64,000 bases of DNA from Afipia sp. P52-10 (GTDB lineage: Bacteria > Pseudomonadota > Alphaproteobacteria > Rhizobiales > Xanthobacteraceae). The stretch is taken from NCBI RefSeq assembly GCF_000516555.1, contig NZ_AZSJ01000004.1, positions 316,537 through 380,536 on the forward strand, in the 5' to 3' direction. Below the pieces are notes generated by a model. It was not told the origin of the DNA. It did not search any database and was given only the letters and a program-made list of their open reading frames with translations. Below, piece by piece: positions 1 through 8,626 of this stretch; the first letter of the stretch is position 1; the number at the start of each line of letters is the position of its first letter. Made by a program: the position numbers and the translations under genes.

Positions 1-360
1 TTCTACGCCGGGTATCGCCATCAGCGCGGCCAGGGCCTCGGCCTTGGCTACAACCTCAACCTGCCGCTGCCGCTGGCCTCGCCCGATCAGGTGTTCCTGC
101 AAGCCATCCAGGATGGCCTTGCCGCCATCAGGGCCTATGATCCCGCCGTGCTGCTGATTTCACTCGGCTTCGACGCTTTCATTGACGACCCGCAGAAGCT
201 GCTCGCGGTCACCACCGAAGGCTTCCGCAAGACGGGGCAGCTCGTTGGCGCAGTCAATCTGCCGGTCCTGCTCATCCAGGAAGGCGGCTATAATGTCGAG
301 AAGCTTGCCGACAACCTGGATGCATTCCTCGACGGCTTTCTCGGCAACCGTACGGTCTGA
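1..360 (+). CDS. Histone deacetylase/acetylpolyamine amidohydrolase family protein, C-terminal part (5' truncated)
   Basis: The reading frame is open from base 1 to the TGA at 358-360, leaving 119 residues of a longer protein. Visible motifs are LGFDAF, whose Asp is a zinc ligand in the arginase/deacetylase fold, and EGGY, which carries the catalytic Tyr. The stretch GYNLNLPL is characteristic of acetylpolyamine-amidohydrolase-like members. The family hydrolyses acetylated amines (acetyl-lysine or acetylpolyamines) in the cytoplasm with one zinc ion; the substrate here cannot be told. A second, complete member of the family lies at 51047-51976 and is clearly a different paralogue. The start and N-terminal metal-binding His residues lie outside the window. 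Confidence 0.85.
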   Translation, partial: FYAGYRHQRGQGLGLGYNLNLPLPLASPDQVFLQAIQDGLAAIRAYDPAVLLISLGFDAFIDDPQKLLAVTTEGFRKTGQLVGAVNLPVLLIQEGGYNVEKLADNLDAFLDGFLGNRTV

Positions 361-363
361 CGC

Positions 364-383
364 GCGTGCGGATGCCCGCACGC
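364..383. terminator. GC-rich hairpin between convergent genes
   Basis: Perfect 8-bp inverted repeat GCGTGCGG / CCGCACGC with a 4-base loop, placed between the stop of the HDAC-like gene and the stop of panD. There is no T-run, so it is only a candidate bidirectional terminator. Confidence 0.35.
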
Positions 384-399
384 TGCGGCGCGCCGACGG

Positions 400-756
400 C
401 TATTTCTTGGCGAGCGGCGCGTTCCGCTCGTCAACCAGCACGACCCGCGGCTCGAAACGCTTGGCCTCTGCCTCATCGAATGAGGCATAGGCGACGATGA
501 TGACTTTGTCGCCGGTCATCGCCAATCTGGCCGCGGCGCCGTTCAGACCGATGATGCCGGAGCCCGCGGGAGCCTCGATCACATATGTCGAGAAGCGGGC
601 GCCGGTATCGATGTTGTAGATGTCGACCCGCTCGTTGATGAGGAAGCCAGCCGCGTCGATCAACGTCCGGTCGATCGAGATCGAACCTTCATAGTGCAGA
701 TCCGCCTCGGTCACGCGCGCGCGATGGATCTTCCCCTTCATCATGGTGACTTGCAT
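400..756 (-). CDS. panD: Aspartate 1-decarboxylase
   Basis: Cytoplasmic pyruvoyl enzyme that converts L-aspartate to beta-alanine for pantothenate and coenzyme A synthesis. The 118-residue length is normal for the family. The self-processing site is seen as EGS, and with the ATG at 756 the Gly-Ser bond falls at residues 24-25, exactly where the E. coli enzyme is cleaved to make the pyruvoyl group, which supports this start over the ATGs at 744 and 741. The N-terminal [20 protein letters not shown] segment is highly typical. It is transcribed toward the HDAC-like gene. No other pantothenate gene is adjacent. Confidence 0.96.
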   Translation of the reverse strand: MQVTMMKGKIHRARVTEADLHYEGSISIDRTLIDAAGFLINERVDIYNIDTGARFSTYVIEAPAGSGIIGLNGAAARLAMTGDKVIIVAYASFDEAEAKRFEPRVVLVDERNAPLAKK

Positions 757-1143
757 AAGACGAACCTACCCTTGCTATCCTGACGTCCGCGGCAGCACGG
801 CCAAATCGGCGCGGCCGCACGGACGGGTACCCGGACCGGTCTCCTGCCTTTCAGCCGTCTCGGCTGCGAAGCTGGCCGTCGGTCCGAGCGCGCTTAAAGC
901 GCTTTTCGGAGGCCCCGCGCAACATAAATCACACCCGGCACCGCCCGAAGCGGGGCGCCTTTGCTGATTTCTCATGCACTTGTCAAAGGGCTTGACGTGA
1001 AATCCCACGCTCGGCGTGTAGAATCCCAATCGGGCGGCCTGTCTGCAGCGGGATCCGGACGCTGGCGACGGCCTGCGGCCCGCCTGACCTCGCTAAGCTC
1101 GCTTGGCGGAGAATGCCTAACTGGCGCCTTTAGGCGATCTAGC
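757..1143. other. Gene-free stretch between panD and the alpha-oxoamine synthase gene
   Basis: 387 bases without a supportable gene. It should hold the panD promoter on the minus strand, but I see no convincing -35/-10 pair. There are small GC-rich inverted repeats around 885-905 and 938-957 without T-runs. Confidence 0.5.
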
Positions 1144-2433
1144 TCAGCGACGCGAGGCGCGGCGCAAACGCATCGGCGACACCGATGCCAGCAGGTCGGT
1201 GTTGTCGCTCAGGATCGCAACCAGCCGGTCAATGTCTTCGATCGAATGGTCCGCATTGATCTGGATGCGGATCCGCGCTCCGTCGACGGCGACCGCCGGA
1301 AACTTGATGGCGTCGACGTGAATTCGCTCCTCGTGCAGCAGAGCCGTGATCTGGTCGGCTTTCTCCGCGTCGCGAACAAGCACCGGCACGATCGGCGTTT
1401 CCGTCGCCAAGAGCACGTCATCGAGGTGCGACATACGTTTGACGAAATGGCGCTGGTTGGTCCAGAGACGCTCACGCCGCTCCGGCTCGTCGGCAACGAT
1501 ATCGATGGCCGCCTTGACCGCCAGCGCTTGATCCGGCGGCAGCGTCGAGGTGAAACCATATGCCGAACAGGTCAGCCGTAAGATCTCCACGATCACAGCA
1601 TTGGTCGCGACGAATCCGCCGATCGCGCCGTAGGCCTTGCTGAGCGTACCCATGTAAATGATCCGGTCGCTCGAAACCCCGAAATGATCGAGCACACCAT
1701 GGCCATGCGGACCGAGGATGCCGGTACCGTGTGCATCATCGATGTAGAGCAATGCGTCATGCCGCTCCGCAAGCTGCAGCAGCTCTGGGATCGGCGCAAT
1801 GTCGCCGTCCTGGCTGAACACCCCGTCCGTCACGATGATCTTGGTCGTGGCCTTGGAGCGCTGCAGCAGATCGCTCAGATGCGACAGATCAAGATGCCGA
1901 TACGTTGCACGCGCTGCGCCAGAGGCCTTGATGCCTTCGCGAATGCTGATGTGATTGAACTCGTCGCTGAAATAGGCGTAGGAATGATCTCGCGACGGAG
2001 AAAATCCGAGCGGTCGCGCAAAGGAGGCCGCACGCGGAAGCGTCGACAGCGTGCCAAGATTGGCGAGGTATCCCGTCGCGAACAGCAGCGCGCGGGTTTG
2101 CCCCTTCGAGCGGGCAAGCTTCTCCTCAAGATCGTTGTAGATCTGCAGGTTTCCGGAGAGCAACCGCGATTCACAGTTGCCGACGCCATAGGCTTGAACG
2201 CCGGCAATCGCCGCGGCCTTCATCCGCGGACACGACGCAATGCCCAGATAGTTGTTCGTGCTGAAGGAAACATACTCTGAGTCGTGCATCGTGAACTTTG
2301 GGTTGGGCAGCGTCGTCACGCATTGACCGACACGTGCACCACGCAGGCCGTACCACATGCCCAACTCTGCAAATTCGCTCACGCTATCTAACCACCCAGG
2401 TTCTGTTGATTGTCGTTCGATGATCGCAGCCAC
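1144..2433 (-). CDS. PLP-dependent alpha-oxoamine synthase family enzyme (BioF/KBL/ALAS/SPT-like)
   Basis: Fold-type I PLP enzyme, 429 residues from the GTG at 2433. The family condenses an amino acid with an acyl-CoA, with decarboxylation, giving an alpha-amino ketone. Visible motifs are FNH (about 159-161, His stacking on PLP), IDDAHGTG (231-238) and MGTLSKAYG with the PLP lysine at about 266. The substrate-loop segment YGVGNCESRLLSGN differs from the standard BioF (GSGGSR), KBL and ALAS versions, and about ten extra residues (near 139-150) precede the conserved FSDEFNH, so I cannot assign a substrate. The GTG start shares one base with the TAG of the upstream RND pump gene, implying translational coupling. 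A GTG at 2382 and an ATG at 2358 are alternatives, but they remove the N-terminal helix usual in the family. The frame stays open far upstream inside the pump gene, which is fortuitous. This is neither a biotin cluster nor an obvious heme one. Confidence 0.8.
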   Translation of the reverse strand: MAAIIERQSTEPGWLDSVSEFAELGMWYGLRGARVGQCVTTLPNPKFTMHDSEYVSFSTNNYLGIASCPRMKAAAIAGVQAYGVGNCESRLLSGNLQIYNDLEEKLARSKGQTRALLFATGYLANLGTLSTLPRAASFARPLGFSPSRDHSYAYFSDEFNHISIREGIKASGAARATYRHLDLSHLSDLLQRSKATTKIIVTDGVFSQDGDIAPIPELLQLAERHDALLYIDDAHGTGILGPHGHGVLDHFGVSSDRIIYMGTLSKAYGAIGGFVATNAVIVEILRLTCSAYGFTSTLPPDQALAVKAAIDIVADEPERRERLWTNQRHFVKRMSHLDDVLLATETPIVPVLVRDAEKADQITALLHEERIHVDAIKFPAVAVDGARIRIQINADHSIEDIDRLVAILSDNTDLLASVSPMRLRRASRR

Positions 2434-5400
2434 TATTCCGCAGGGACCGGTGCTGCGGCCACGCGCTCGGCAGCGTGCGGACGCCGCCGCGAGAAGCTGA
2501 CGACGAGGACCGGCAGAATGACCAGGATCAACGCCGGAGCGAGCGTCATGCCCATGACCACCACGATCGCCAGCGGCTTTTGAACCTGCGAGCCAATTCC
2601 GTTCGAGAGCGCCGCGGGCAACAGACCGACTCCGGCGATGACGCAGGTCATCAGCACCGGCCTGATCTGCAAGTGGCCCGTGCGAAGAATAGCCTCGACG
2701 CGATTGACGCCGCTGGTGACCAGCAGGTTGAACTGCGAGATGATGATGATGCCGTCCATGACGGCAATCCCGAACAGCGCGATGAAGCCGATCGCCGCCG
2801 ATACGCTGAACGGCGTACCCGTGATCAAGAGGCCGACCACGCCACCGATGATCGCCATCGGGATCACGCTCATGGCGAGCATCGTATCCACGAACGATCC
2901 GAAGTTGATCCAAAGGAGCAGCGCGATCAAGCCCAGGCTGATTGGCACCACGATCTGCAGCCGTGCGATGGCATCCTGAAGATTGCCGAACTCGCCGACC
3001 CACTCCAGGCGCGAACCGACAGGCAGCTTCACCTGCTCGTTCACCTTGCGCTGCGCCTCGTCGATCGCACTGCCCAGGTCGCGATCACGAACGCTGAACT
3101 TGATCGGCAGGTAGCGCTCCTGCCCTTCGCGATAAATATAGGCCGCGCCCGACAGCAGGCGGACGGTTGCGATCTCGCTTAATGGGATCTGAGTGGTTCC
3201 CGACGGGCCCTGAAGCCCGATCCTGATATTCTCGATCGCGCGCGGATCAGCACGGAATTGCGGCGCCAGGCGCACGACGATCGGGAAATGTCGATCGCTG
3301 CCGGGGTCGTAGAGCTCGCCGGCGGAATCGCCGCCGACAGCAATGCGAACCGTCGCGTTGATGTCGCCGGGCGACAACCCATAGCGAGCAGCGCGCGCAC
3401 GATCGATGTCGATCTGGATCGTCGGCTGTCCAAGCGAGGTGAACACGGCAAGGTCCGTCACGCCGGGCACTGTCGCCAGCACGGACTTAATCTGGTTGGC
3501 CGTCTCAGTGAGGACCTGCAGGTCCGATCCGTAGAGCTTGATGGAGTTCTCGCCCTTCACGCCGGAAACAGCCTCCGACACGTTGTCTTGGAGGTACTGC
3601 GAGAAGTTGAACTCGACACCTGGAAACTGCGCCTCCAGCTTGACCAGCATCTCGCGCGTCAGATCATCCTTGGTCAGTCCGGGGCGCCACTTGTCGAACG
3701 GCTTGAGCGGCGTAAAGAACTCAGCATTGAAGAAGCCGGTGGCGTCGGTGCCGTCGTCCGGCCGGCCGTGCTGCGAGACGACCGTTTCGACTTCGGGGAA
3801 GCTGGCGATGAGCTTGCGCATCTCGTTGACATAGCGATTTCCCTCCGGCAGCGAGATCGTCGATGGCAAGGTTGCGCGAACCCAGATATTGCCCTCCTCG
3901 AGCTTCGGCAGAAATTCGAGTCCGAGCATGCGGACACCTGCAAACGACGCTCCAATCAGCGCCACCGAGAAGATCAGCACCAGCACACGGTTGCTCACCG
4001 CCCATGCCAGCACCGGCGTATAGATGCGGTGCAGGACACGCATGAGCAGCGTTTCGGTCTCCCTGACCTGCTCCGGCAGGAAGATCGCCGACATGGCGGG
4101 CGCGACCGTGAACGTTGCGAGCAATCCGCCAGCCAGCGCATAGGCATAGGTCTTAGCCATCGGGCCAAAGATATGTCCTTCCACGCCCGACAGGGTGAAG
4201 AGCGGCAGGAATCCGGCAATGATGATGGTCGCAGCGAACAGGATGGAGCGGCTGACTTCTGTCGCTCCGTGGAAAATCGACAGCAGCTTACCGGTCAGAT
4301 CGCTCCCCGGCGCCTGATAGGTCAGCCGCGAACGGAACGCATGTTCATCATGCGCGGCGAGCCGCCGGTAGATACTCTCGACCATGATGACCGTGCCATC
4401 GACGATCAGACCGAAGTCGATCGCGCCGACGGATAGCAGGTTGGCGGATTCTCCACGCAAGATCATCAACCCGACGGCAAAGAAGAGCGCAAACGGAATC
4501 GTCGCGCCGACGATCAATGCGCTGCGCAGATTGCCGAGAAACAGCCATTGCAACACGAAGATCAGGCCGATGCCGACGGCCATGTTGTGCAGCACTGTAT
4601 GCGTGGTGATCTCGATCAGATCTTTCCGGTCATAGATGCGCTCGATCCGGACGCCCGGCGGCAGGATGTTGGAGTTGTTGATGCGCTCCACCTCACGGTG
4701 CACCCGCTCGATGGTGGGCGCACTCTTCTCGCCACGCCGCATCAGCACGATGCCCTCGACGATATCGTCGTCGTTGTCCTTGCCGGCGATGCCAAGGCGT
4801 GGCCGAGCCCCGATCGTCACGGTGGCAATGTCGCGCACCAGAACCGGCACACCGCCGTTCTGGGTCAACATGGTGTTGGCGAGTTCGTCGACACTGCGGA
4901 TGAGGCCGATGCCGCGTACCACTGCCGCCTGCGCGCCGATATCGACGATATTGCCGCCGACGTTCAGGTTGCTGTTGCCGATGGTCTGCAACACCTGCGG
5001 CAAGGTCAGGCCATATGCGCCAAGTTTGTTGAGATCGACCTCGATATCGTACTGCTTGGTCTTTCCGCCCCAACCGATGACATCGATTACGCCGGGAACG
5101 GCACGGAACCGACGTTGCAGCATCCAATCCTGGATCGTCTTCAAATCCATGACACTGTAGTTCGGCGGACCGGCAAGCTTGTAACGAAACACCTCGCCGA
5201 TCGGGCTGACGGGCGATATCTGCGGCTGTGCACCGTTCGGCAATGGCGGTAGCTGACCGAGCCGGTTCAGCACCTGCTGCATTGCCTCCTCATAGGTGTA
5301 CTCGAACGAAAACTGCAGTTTGACGTCGGACAAACCGTAGAGCGAGATGGTTCGGATCGAGCGCAAATTCCGCAGACCCGCCGTCTGTGCCTCGATCGGG

Positions 5401-5597
5401 ATCGTGATGTAGCGCTCGATTTCCTCAGCGGAGAGTCCAGGAACCTGCGTGACGATATCCACCATCGGCGGCGTCGGGTCCGGATAGGCCTCGATGTTCA
5501 GCTGCTGAAATGCAACTAGGCCACCGGCAATGGTGGCCAGAAACAACATCATCATCAGGATGCGTTGTTTGAGCGCGAATGCGATGATCAAGTTCAT
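2433..5597 (-). CDS. RND efflux permease, heavy-metal efflux (CzcA/CusA) type
   Basis: Inner-membrane proton-driven trimeric pump, 1054 residues, full length for the RND family. The first transmembrane helix spans about 10-30 and is followed by the large periplasmic porter domain. In TM4 the sequence AIDFGLIVDGTVIMVE gives Asp394, Asp400 and Glu407, the same 6- and 7-residue spacing as the proton-relay triad Asp402/Asp408/Glu415 of CzcA, which places it with heavy-metal (HME) rather than drug (HAE) pumps. Its ATG lies 28 bases after the stop of the adaptor gene and its stop overlaps the oxoamine synthase start, so the three genes form one operon. No outer-membrane channel gene and no metal sensor lie nearby. 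Substrate is unknown; the neighbour raises the possibility that it is not a metal. Confidence 0.93.
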   Translation of the reverse strand: MNLIIAFALKQRILMMMLFLATIAGGLVAFQQLNIEAYPDPTPPMVDIVTQVPGLSAEEIERYITIPIEAQTAGLRNLRSIRTISLYGLSDVKLQFSFEYTYEEAMQQVLNRLGQLPPLPNGAQPQISPVSPIGEVFRYKLAGPPNYSVMDLKTIQDWMLQRRFRAVPGVIDVIGWGGKTKQYDIEVDLNKLGAYGLTLPQVLQTIGNSNLNVGGNIVDIGAQAAVVRGIGLIRSVDELANTMLTQNGGVPVLVRDIATVTIGARPRLGIAGKDNDDDIVEGIVLMRRGEKSAPTIERVHREVERINNSNILPPGVRIERIYDRKDLIEITTHTVLHNMAVGIGLIFVLQWLFLGNLRSALIVGATIPFALFFAVGLMILRGESANLLSVGAIDFGLIVDGTVIMVESIYRRLAAHDEHAFRSRLTYQAPGSDLTGKLLSIFHGATEVSRSILFAATIIIAGFLPLFTLSGVEGHIFGPMAKTYAYALAGGLLATFTVAPAMSAIFLPEQVRETETLLMRVLHRIYTPVLAWAVSNRVLVLIFSVALIGASFAGVRMLGLEFLPKLEEGNIWVRATLPSTISLPEGNRYVNEMRKLIASFPEVETVVSQHGRPDDGTDATGFFNAEFFTPLKPFDKWRPGLTKDDLTREMLVKLEAQFPGVEFNFSQYLQDNVSEAVSGVKGENSIKLYGSDLQVLTETANQIKSVLATVPGVTDLAVFTSLGQPTIQIDIDRARAARYGLSPGDINATVRIAVGGDSAGELYDPGSDRHFPIVVRLAPQFRADPRAIENIRIGLQGPSGTTQIPLSEIATVRLLSGAAYIYREGQERYLPIKFSVRDRDLGSAIDEAQRKVNEQVKLPVGSRLEWVGEFGNLQDAIARLQIVVPISLGLIALLLWINFGSFVDTMLAMSVIPMAIIGGVVGLLITGTPFSVSAAIGFIALFGIAVMDGIIIISQFNLLVTSGVNRVEAILRTGHLQIRPVLMTCVIAGVGLLPAALSNGIGSQVQKPLAIVVVMGMTLAPALILVILPVLVVSFSRRRPHAAERVAAAPVPAE

Positions 5598-5625
5598 GTA
5601 TGGCGAGGCTTCTGGTCGTGGCGCA

Positions 5626-6867
5626 TCAGCTCGCGCCCGCAGCCTTGTCGATAAACAAGCTGCCGCGTGTCACCACCTGGTCTCCGGGCTTGAGGCCGTT
5701 CAACACCTGGATGAGCTTCTCCTGCACGAGCCCGGTCTTCACGGTCTTGAGCACCAGGCTACGGCCTTCACCGACCGCCCAGACCTTGGCGGTCTCGCCC
5801 TCATAGATAATCGCGCTACGCGGCACCGCCGGCGACGACTCATCGTCTCCGATCAGGATGCTCGCATTTGCGAACATTTCGGGCTTCAGCTTGCCGTCGG
5901 TGTTGTCGACGGTGGCCCGCACCAGCAACCGTCGCGTGGTCGGATCGAGATTGGTCGCGACGTAAGACAGCTTCGCTTCGCGCACGCGTGAAGCATCGGA
6001 CAGGACGCTGAACCTGATCGTCTGCCCGACCTCGATCTTCGGCGCGTCCGCCTCCCTGACATAGGCGACGAGCCACACATGGCCGACATCGCCGACGATG
6101 AATACGGGATCGGTCGAACCGGCATTGATGTATTGCCCCGGCCCGGCCTTGCGCTGGACCACGGTTCCAGCGATCGGCGCATAGACGGTCGCGCTGGAGG
6201 AAACGATGCCGGTGGCGCGGAAGTTATCGATCTCGGCCTCCGACTTTCCGATCAGACGAAGCCTGTTGCGGGCCGCCTCCAGAGCGGTTCGCGCAGACCG
6301 CAGATCGTTCTCGGCAGCGGCCGCATCCGCCTGGGCCTGCTGCCAATCCTTTTGCGCGATGGCCTTGGCGTCAAACAGATCGTGCAGCCGCCGCTCGACG
6401 GACTGCGCCAGCTTGAGTTGCGTCGTCGCCTTGTTGAAGGCTGCGAGCGCAGCGATGAAATCATTTTGAGTTTGAACGGAATCCGCGGCTTCGACGATGA
6501 AGAGAGGCTGTCCCACTTCAACCTTGTCGCCCGGTCCCACGAGCAGCTTCGAGATCCGTCCGGCGAACGGCGAAAAGACCGGCGTCGCGCGGTCCTCATC
6601 GACCGCGATCTTCCCTTCCGTCACATGCTCGGCGCGGAAGACTTCCGATTTGACTTCGCCAATCGACAGGGTCGCCCATTGCGTTTCGCTCGGGCGAAAA
6701 ATGCCGGTGTCGCGCGTTGGCTGCGGAAGCGCGGTGGCAGTGGTCGGGCCGTTCCGACCGACACCGACGATCCACGCCACGATGAACACCGCCAGCGCCA
6801 CCAGCACCAGCACGGCAGTCGGGCGAACGAAGCCGCGCTTTGTCCTGGCCGCAGCCTCCAGCGCCAC
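5626..6867 (-). CDS. RND pump periplasmic adaptor (membrane fusion protein, HlyD/CusB-like)
   Basis: Links the inner-membrane pump to an outer-membrane channel. From the GTG at 6867 the protein is 413 residues. It has one N-terminal membrane anchor at about 13-35, a barrel-sandwich half (FAGRISKLLVGPGDKVEVGQ), an alpha-helical hairpin rich in Ala, Gln and Lys, the second lipoyl half (VYAPIAGTVVQRKAGPGQ) and a beta-barrel (LVAYVREADAPKIEVGQ). I chose GTG 6867 because AGGGA lies five bases upstream and it puts the anchor at the very N-terminus. A longer frame from a TTG at 6978 would begin inside a perfect inverted repeat and add about 37 unusual residues. It is the first gene of the operon with the RND permease and the alpha-oxoamine synthase. 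Confidence 0.9.
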   Translation of the reverse strand: MALEAAARTKRGFVRPTAVLVLVALAVFIVAWIVGVGRNGPTTATALPQPTRDTGIFRPSETQWATLSIGEVKSEVFRAEHVTEGKIAVDEDRATPVFSPFAGRISKLLVGPGDKVEVGQPLFIVEAADSVQTQNDFIAALAAFNKATTQLKLAQSVERRLHDLFDAKAIAQKDWQQAQADAAAAENDLRSARTALEAARNRLRLIGKSEAEIDNFRATGIVSSSATVYAPIAGTVVQRKAGPGQYINAGSTDPVFIVGDVGHVWLVAYVREADAPKIEVGQTIRFSVLSDASRVREAKLSYVATNLDPTTRRLLVRATVDNTDGKLKPEMFANASILIGDDESSPAVPRSAIIYEGETAKVWAVGEGRSLVLKTVKTGLVQEKLIQVLNGLKPGDQVVTRGSLFIDKAAGAS

Positions 6868-6951
6868 TTCCGTCCCTTCAGTTTTTTCCTGCAAACCCAG
6901 CACAGCAACCTTCCAGACCAGTCGTCGCCGCAGCCAGACACCCGTCAGCGC

Positions 6952-6983
6952 GGCAATTGCGATCTCTTTAGATCGCAATTGCC
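6952..6983. promoter_or_regulatory. Perfect 14-bp inverted repeat upstream of the RND operon (candidate operator or leader hairpin)
   Basis: Arms GGCAATTGCGATCT and AGATCGCAATTGCC at 6952-6965 and 6970-6983, separated by CTTT. The element lies 85-116 bases upstream of the chosen adaptor start. It is not followed by a T-run on either strand, so an operator for an unlinked regulator or an mRNA leader structure is more likely than a terminator. Confidence 0.6.
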
Positions 6984-7333
6984 ATGCCAGACCTGCGCGC
7001 TTGGAGGGGGAAATTAAATCAGCGGTTTCAGATATTTGCGAGAACCGAGCCGTACGCCGCCGGAGCTAGTTGGCGGATTTCCGCCCATTTGGAGCCACTC
7101 GTCGGCGGTCAGCCGCCCACCGTGCACCTCGCCCGAAACGACTCGGACGGAAAGCCGCCAGCCGCACCATAGCCGGAGGGCAGTGCCTGCGGCTTCTGAT
7201 TCGCCCCCACCTATGTTCGCCCCATCTTGGACATCGGGGACGCGCAAATGATAGTCCACCAGCCGGGCAACGGCTTGGCACTAGTGGCCTGGCGTTGAAA
7301 GCTACACGGACCTGAAGGGCAGATTTCGATCAA
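6984..7333. other. Gene-free stretch between the RND operon and the phosphatase gene
   Basis: 350 bases in which several short overlapping frames exist on both strands but none has a recognisable protein, a ribosome-binding site or consistent codon use. It should contain the divergent promoters for the RND operon and the phosphatase gene. I recognise no RNA family in it. Confidence 0.5.
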
Positions 7334-7846
7334 ATGATTTGCGCATGTTCCCTGGGACACCTGACACCGACCATCGCGCGCACCAAACCCTCGCATATTC
7401 TCAGTTTGCTGTCGCCGAACCAGGACACACCCCGCATCATCGAATCCGGCAATGCCCAGACACTGCGTTTATCGTTCAACGATATCCGTGAGGCCCTGCC
7501 CAACCTGATCGTTCCCAGCACCGCTCTGATCCAACAGATCGTCAGCTTCAGCCGAAGCTGGCCTGCCGAACACCCGTTGCTGATCCATTGCTGGGCGGGC
7601 ATCAGCCGTTCCAGTGCGGCCGCCTACATCATCGCCTGCGATCGCAATCCCGGTTACGAGGAGACGATTGCGGCAACGCTGCGTGCCCGCGCGCCGTTCG
7701 CCACTCCGAATTCGCTGATGATTGCCCTCGCCGACGCGTTTTTCGAGCGCGGCGGCCGCATGGTGGAGGCCATCGAACGCATCGGGCGCGGCGCTGACGC
7801 TTTCGAGGGCATGCCTTACACGCTGCCGATCGCCTGGCCGAACTAA
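7334..7846 (+). CDS. Tyrosine-phosphatase-like protein (HCX5R)
   Basis: 170 residues. The signature HCWAGISRS at 85-93 is the Cys-X5-Arg P-loop of the dual-specificity/tyrosine phosphatase superfamily, with nucleophile Cys86 and phosphate-binding Arg92. The beginning ICACSLGHLTPTIARTKPSH matches the small cytoplasmic tyrosine-phosphatase-like proteins common in Rhizobiales, so the ATG at 7334 is probably right, although no strong ribosome-binding site precedes it. A general acid Asp cannot be placed with confidence, and the substrate (protein, lipid or sugar phosphate) is unknown. The gene stands alone and converges on cobS with 17 bases between the stops; no functional link to cobalamin is implied. 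Confidence 0.8.
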   Translation: MICACSLGHLTPTIARTKPSHILSLLSPNQDTPRIIESGNAQTLRLSFNDIREALPNLIVPSTALIQQIVSFSRSWPAEHPLLIHCWAGISRSSAAAYIIACDRNPGYEETIAATLRARAPFATPNSLMIALADAFFERGGRMVEAIERIGRGADAFEGMPYTLPIAWPN

Positions 7847-7863
7847 GGCTGCGCCGCCCGCTC

Positions 7864-8616
7864 CTATCCGAGCACCGCAGCAACACCAAGCATGAAGCCG
7901 ATCTCAAACACCTGCTCGACCGCGCCGAGGATGTCGCCCGTATAGCCGCCGACGAGACGCCGCGCGTGACGGCAGAGCCAGATCACGAGCAAACCACCAA
8001 GCGCGAGCCCCACCCCGCCCGCCAACGCGGAAAACGCCAGCAGTGGCAACAATCCCGCCAAGACGATAACCGCACCGAACGCGATTTCTCCCGCACGGAT
8101 CGGCTGGCCGAGATAGCTCACCTTGGCCGACGCAGGATCTCCAATGTGATCCAAAGTGCGCAAGGCGATCATCGGCGGAAATCGTGCGGCGGTGTGGCAT
8201 GCGATCAGCGCTGCCGCGCCGACTGGCTCAGCCAACGTCGCCAGCGCGCCGACGCGCAAGGCGATGCCCAATCCGACGGCCAGCACGCCATACACGCCGA
8301 TGCGGCTGTCCTTCATGATGGCCAGCCGCGACGCCAACGTGGTTCCACCACCAAGGCCATCGGCCGTGTCGGACAACCCGTCTTCGTGCAAAGCGCCTGT
8401 CAAAGCAATGCTGGCAGTGGTCGCGAGCAGGGCCGGAACGATACCGCTCCAGACCATCCCGGTGAGAACGAAGATCAGCGCCGAGATGCAACCGACGAAG
8501 ACACCGACGAGCGGAAAAAACTTCGCCGCCCGCAGCAGCCAGTCCTCGTCGAGCTTGCCCGGTGACCGCACCGGCACGCGCGTCAGAAACTGCACGGCGT
8601 TGAGGAAGCTCCGCAT
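7864..8616 (-). CDS. cobS: Adenosylcobinamide-GDP ribazoletransferase (cobalamin synthase)
   Basis: Membrane enzyme of the last assembly step, joining adenosylcobinamide-GDP to alpha-ribazole (phosphate). The chosen ATG at 8616 gives 250 residues, typical for the family, and has AAGGA seven bases upstream; the frame stays open a further 17 codons inside cobT. The metal-binding Asp/His motif is seen as LHEDGLSDTADG, with a following MKDSRIGVYG loop and several hydrophobic membrane helices in between and after. It sits ten bases downstream of cobT, in the same transcript. This CobS is the nucleotide-loop enzyme (CobV in the Pseudomonas denitrificans naming), not the cobaltochelatase subunit of the same name. 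Confidence 0.95.
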   Translation of the reverse strand: MRSFLNAVQFLTRVPVRSPGKLDEDWLLRAAKFFPLVGVFVGCISALIFVLTGMVWSGIVPALLATTASIALTGALHEDGLSDTADGLGGGTTLASRLAIMKDSRIGVYGVLAVGLGIALRVGALATLAEPVGAAALIACHTAARFPPMIALRTLDHIGDPASAKVSYLGQPIRAGEIAFGAVIVLAGLLPLLAFSALAGGVGLALGGLLVIWLCRHARRLVGGYTGDILGAVEQVFEIGFMLGVAAVLG

Positions 8617-8626
8617 CCGTCTTCCT

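Noticed and set aside
994-1025. TTGACG ... TAGAAT promoter-like pair on the plus strand
   Set aside because: The spacer is 21 bases, too long for sigma70, and no gene lies downstream on that strand.
2434-3003. In-frame N-terminal extension of the oxoamine synthase (total 619 aa) inside the RND gene
   Set aside because: The extra part lies in a different frame on the same strand as the RND pump gene, lacks any family similarity and is rich in Arg, Asp and Gly as expected of a shadow frame.
7014-7281. Several overlapping short frames between the RND operon and the phosphatase gene
   Set aside because: No ribosome-binding site, no recognisable protein, and multiple overlapping frames on both strands.
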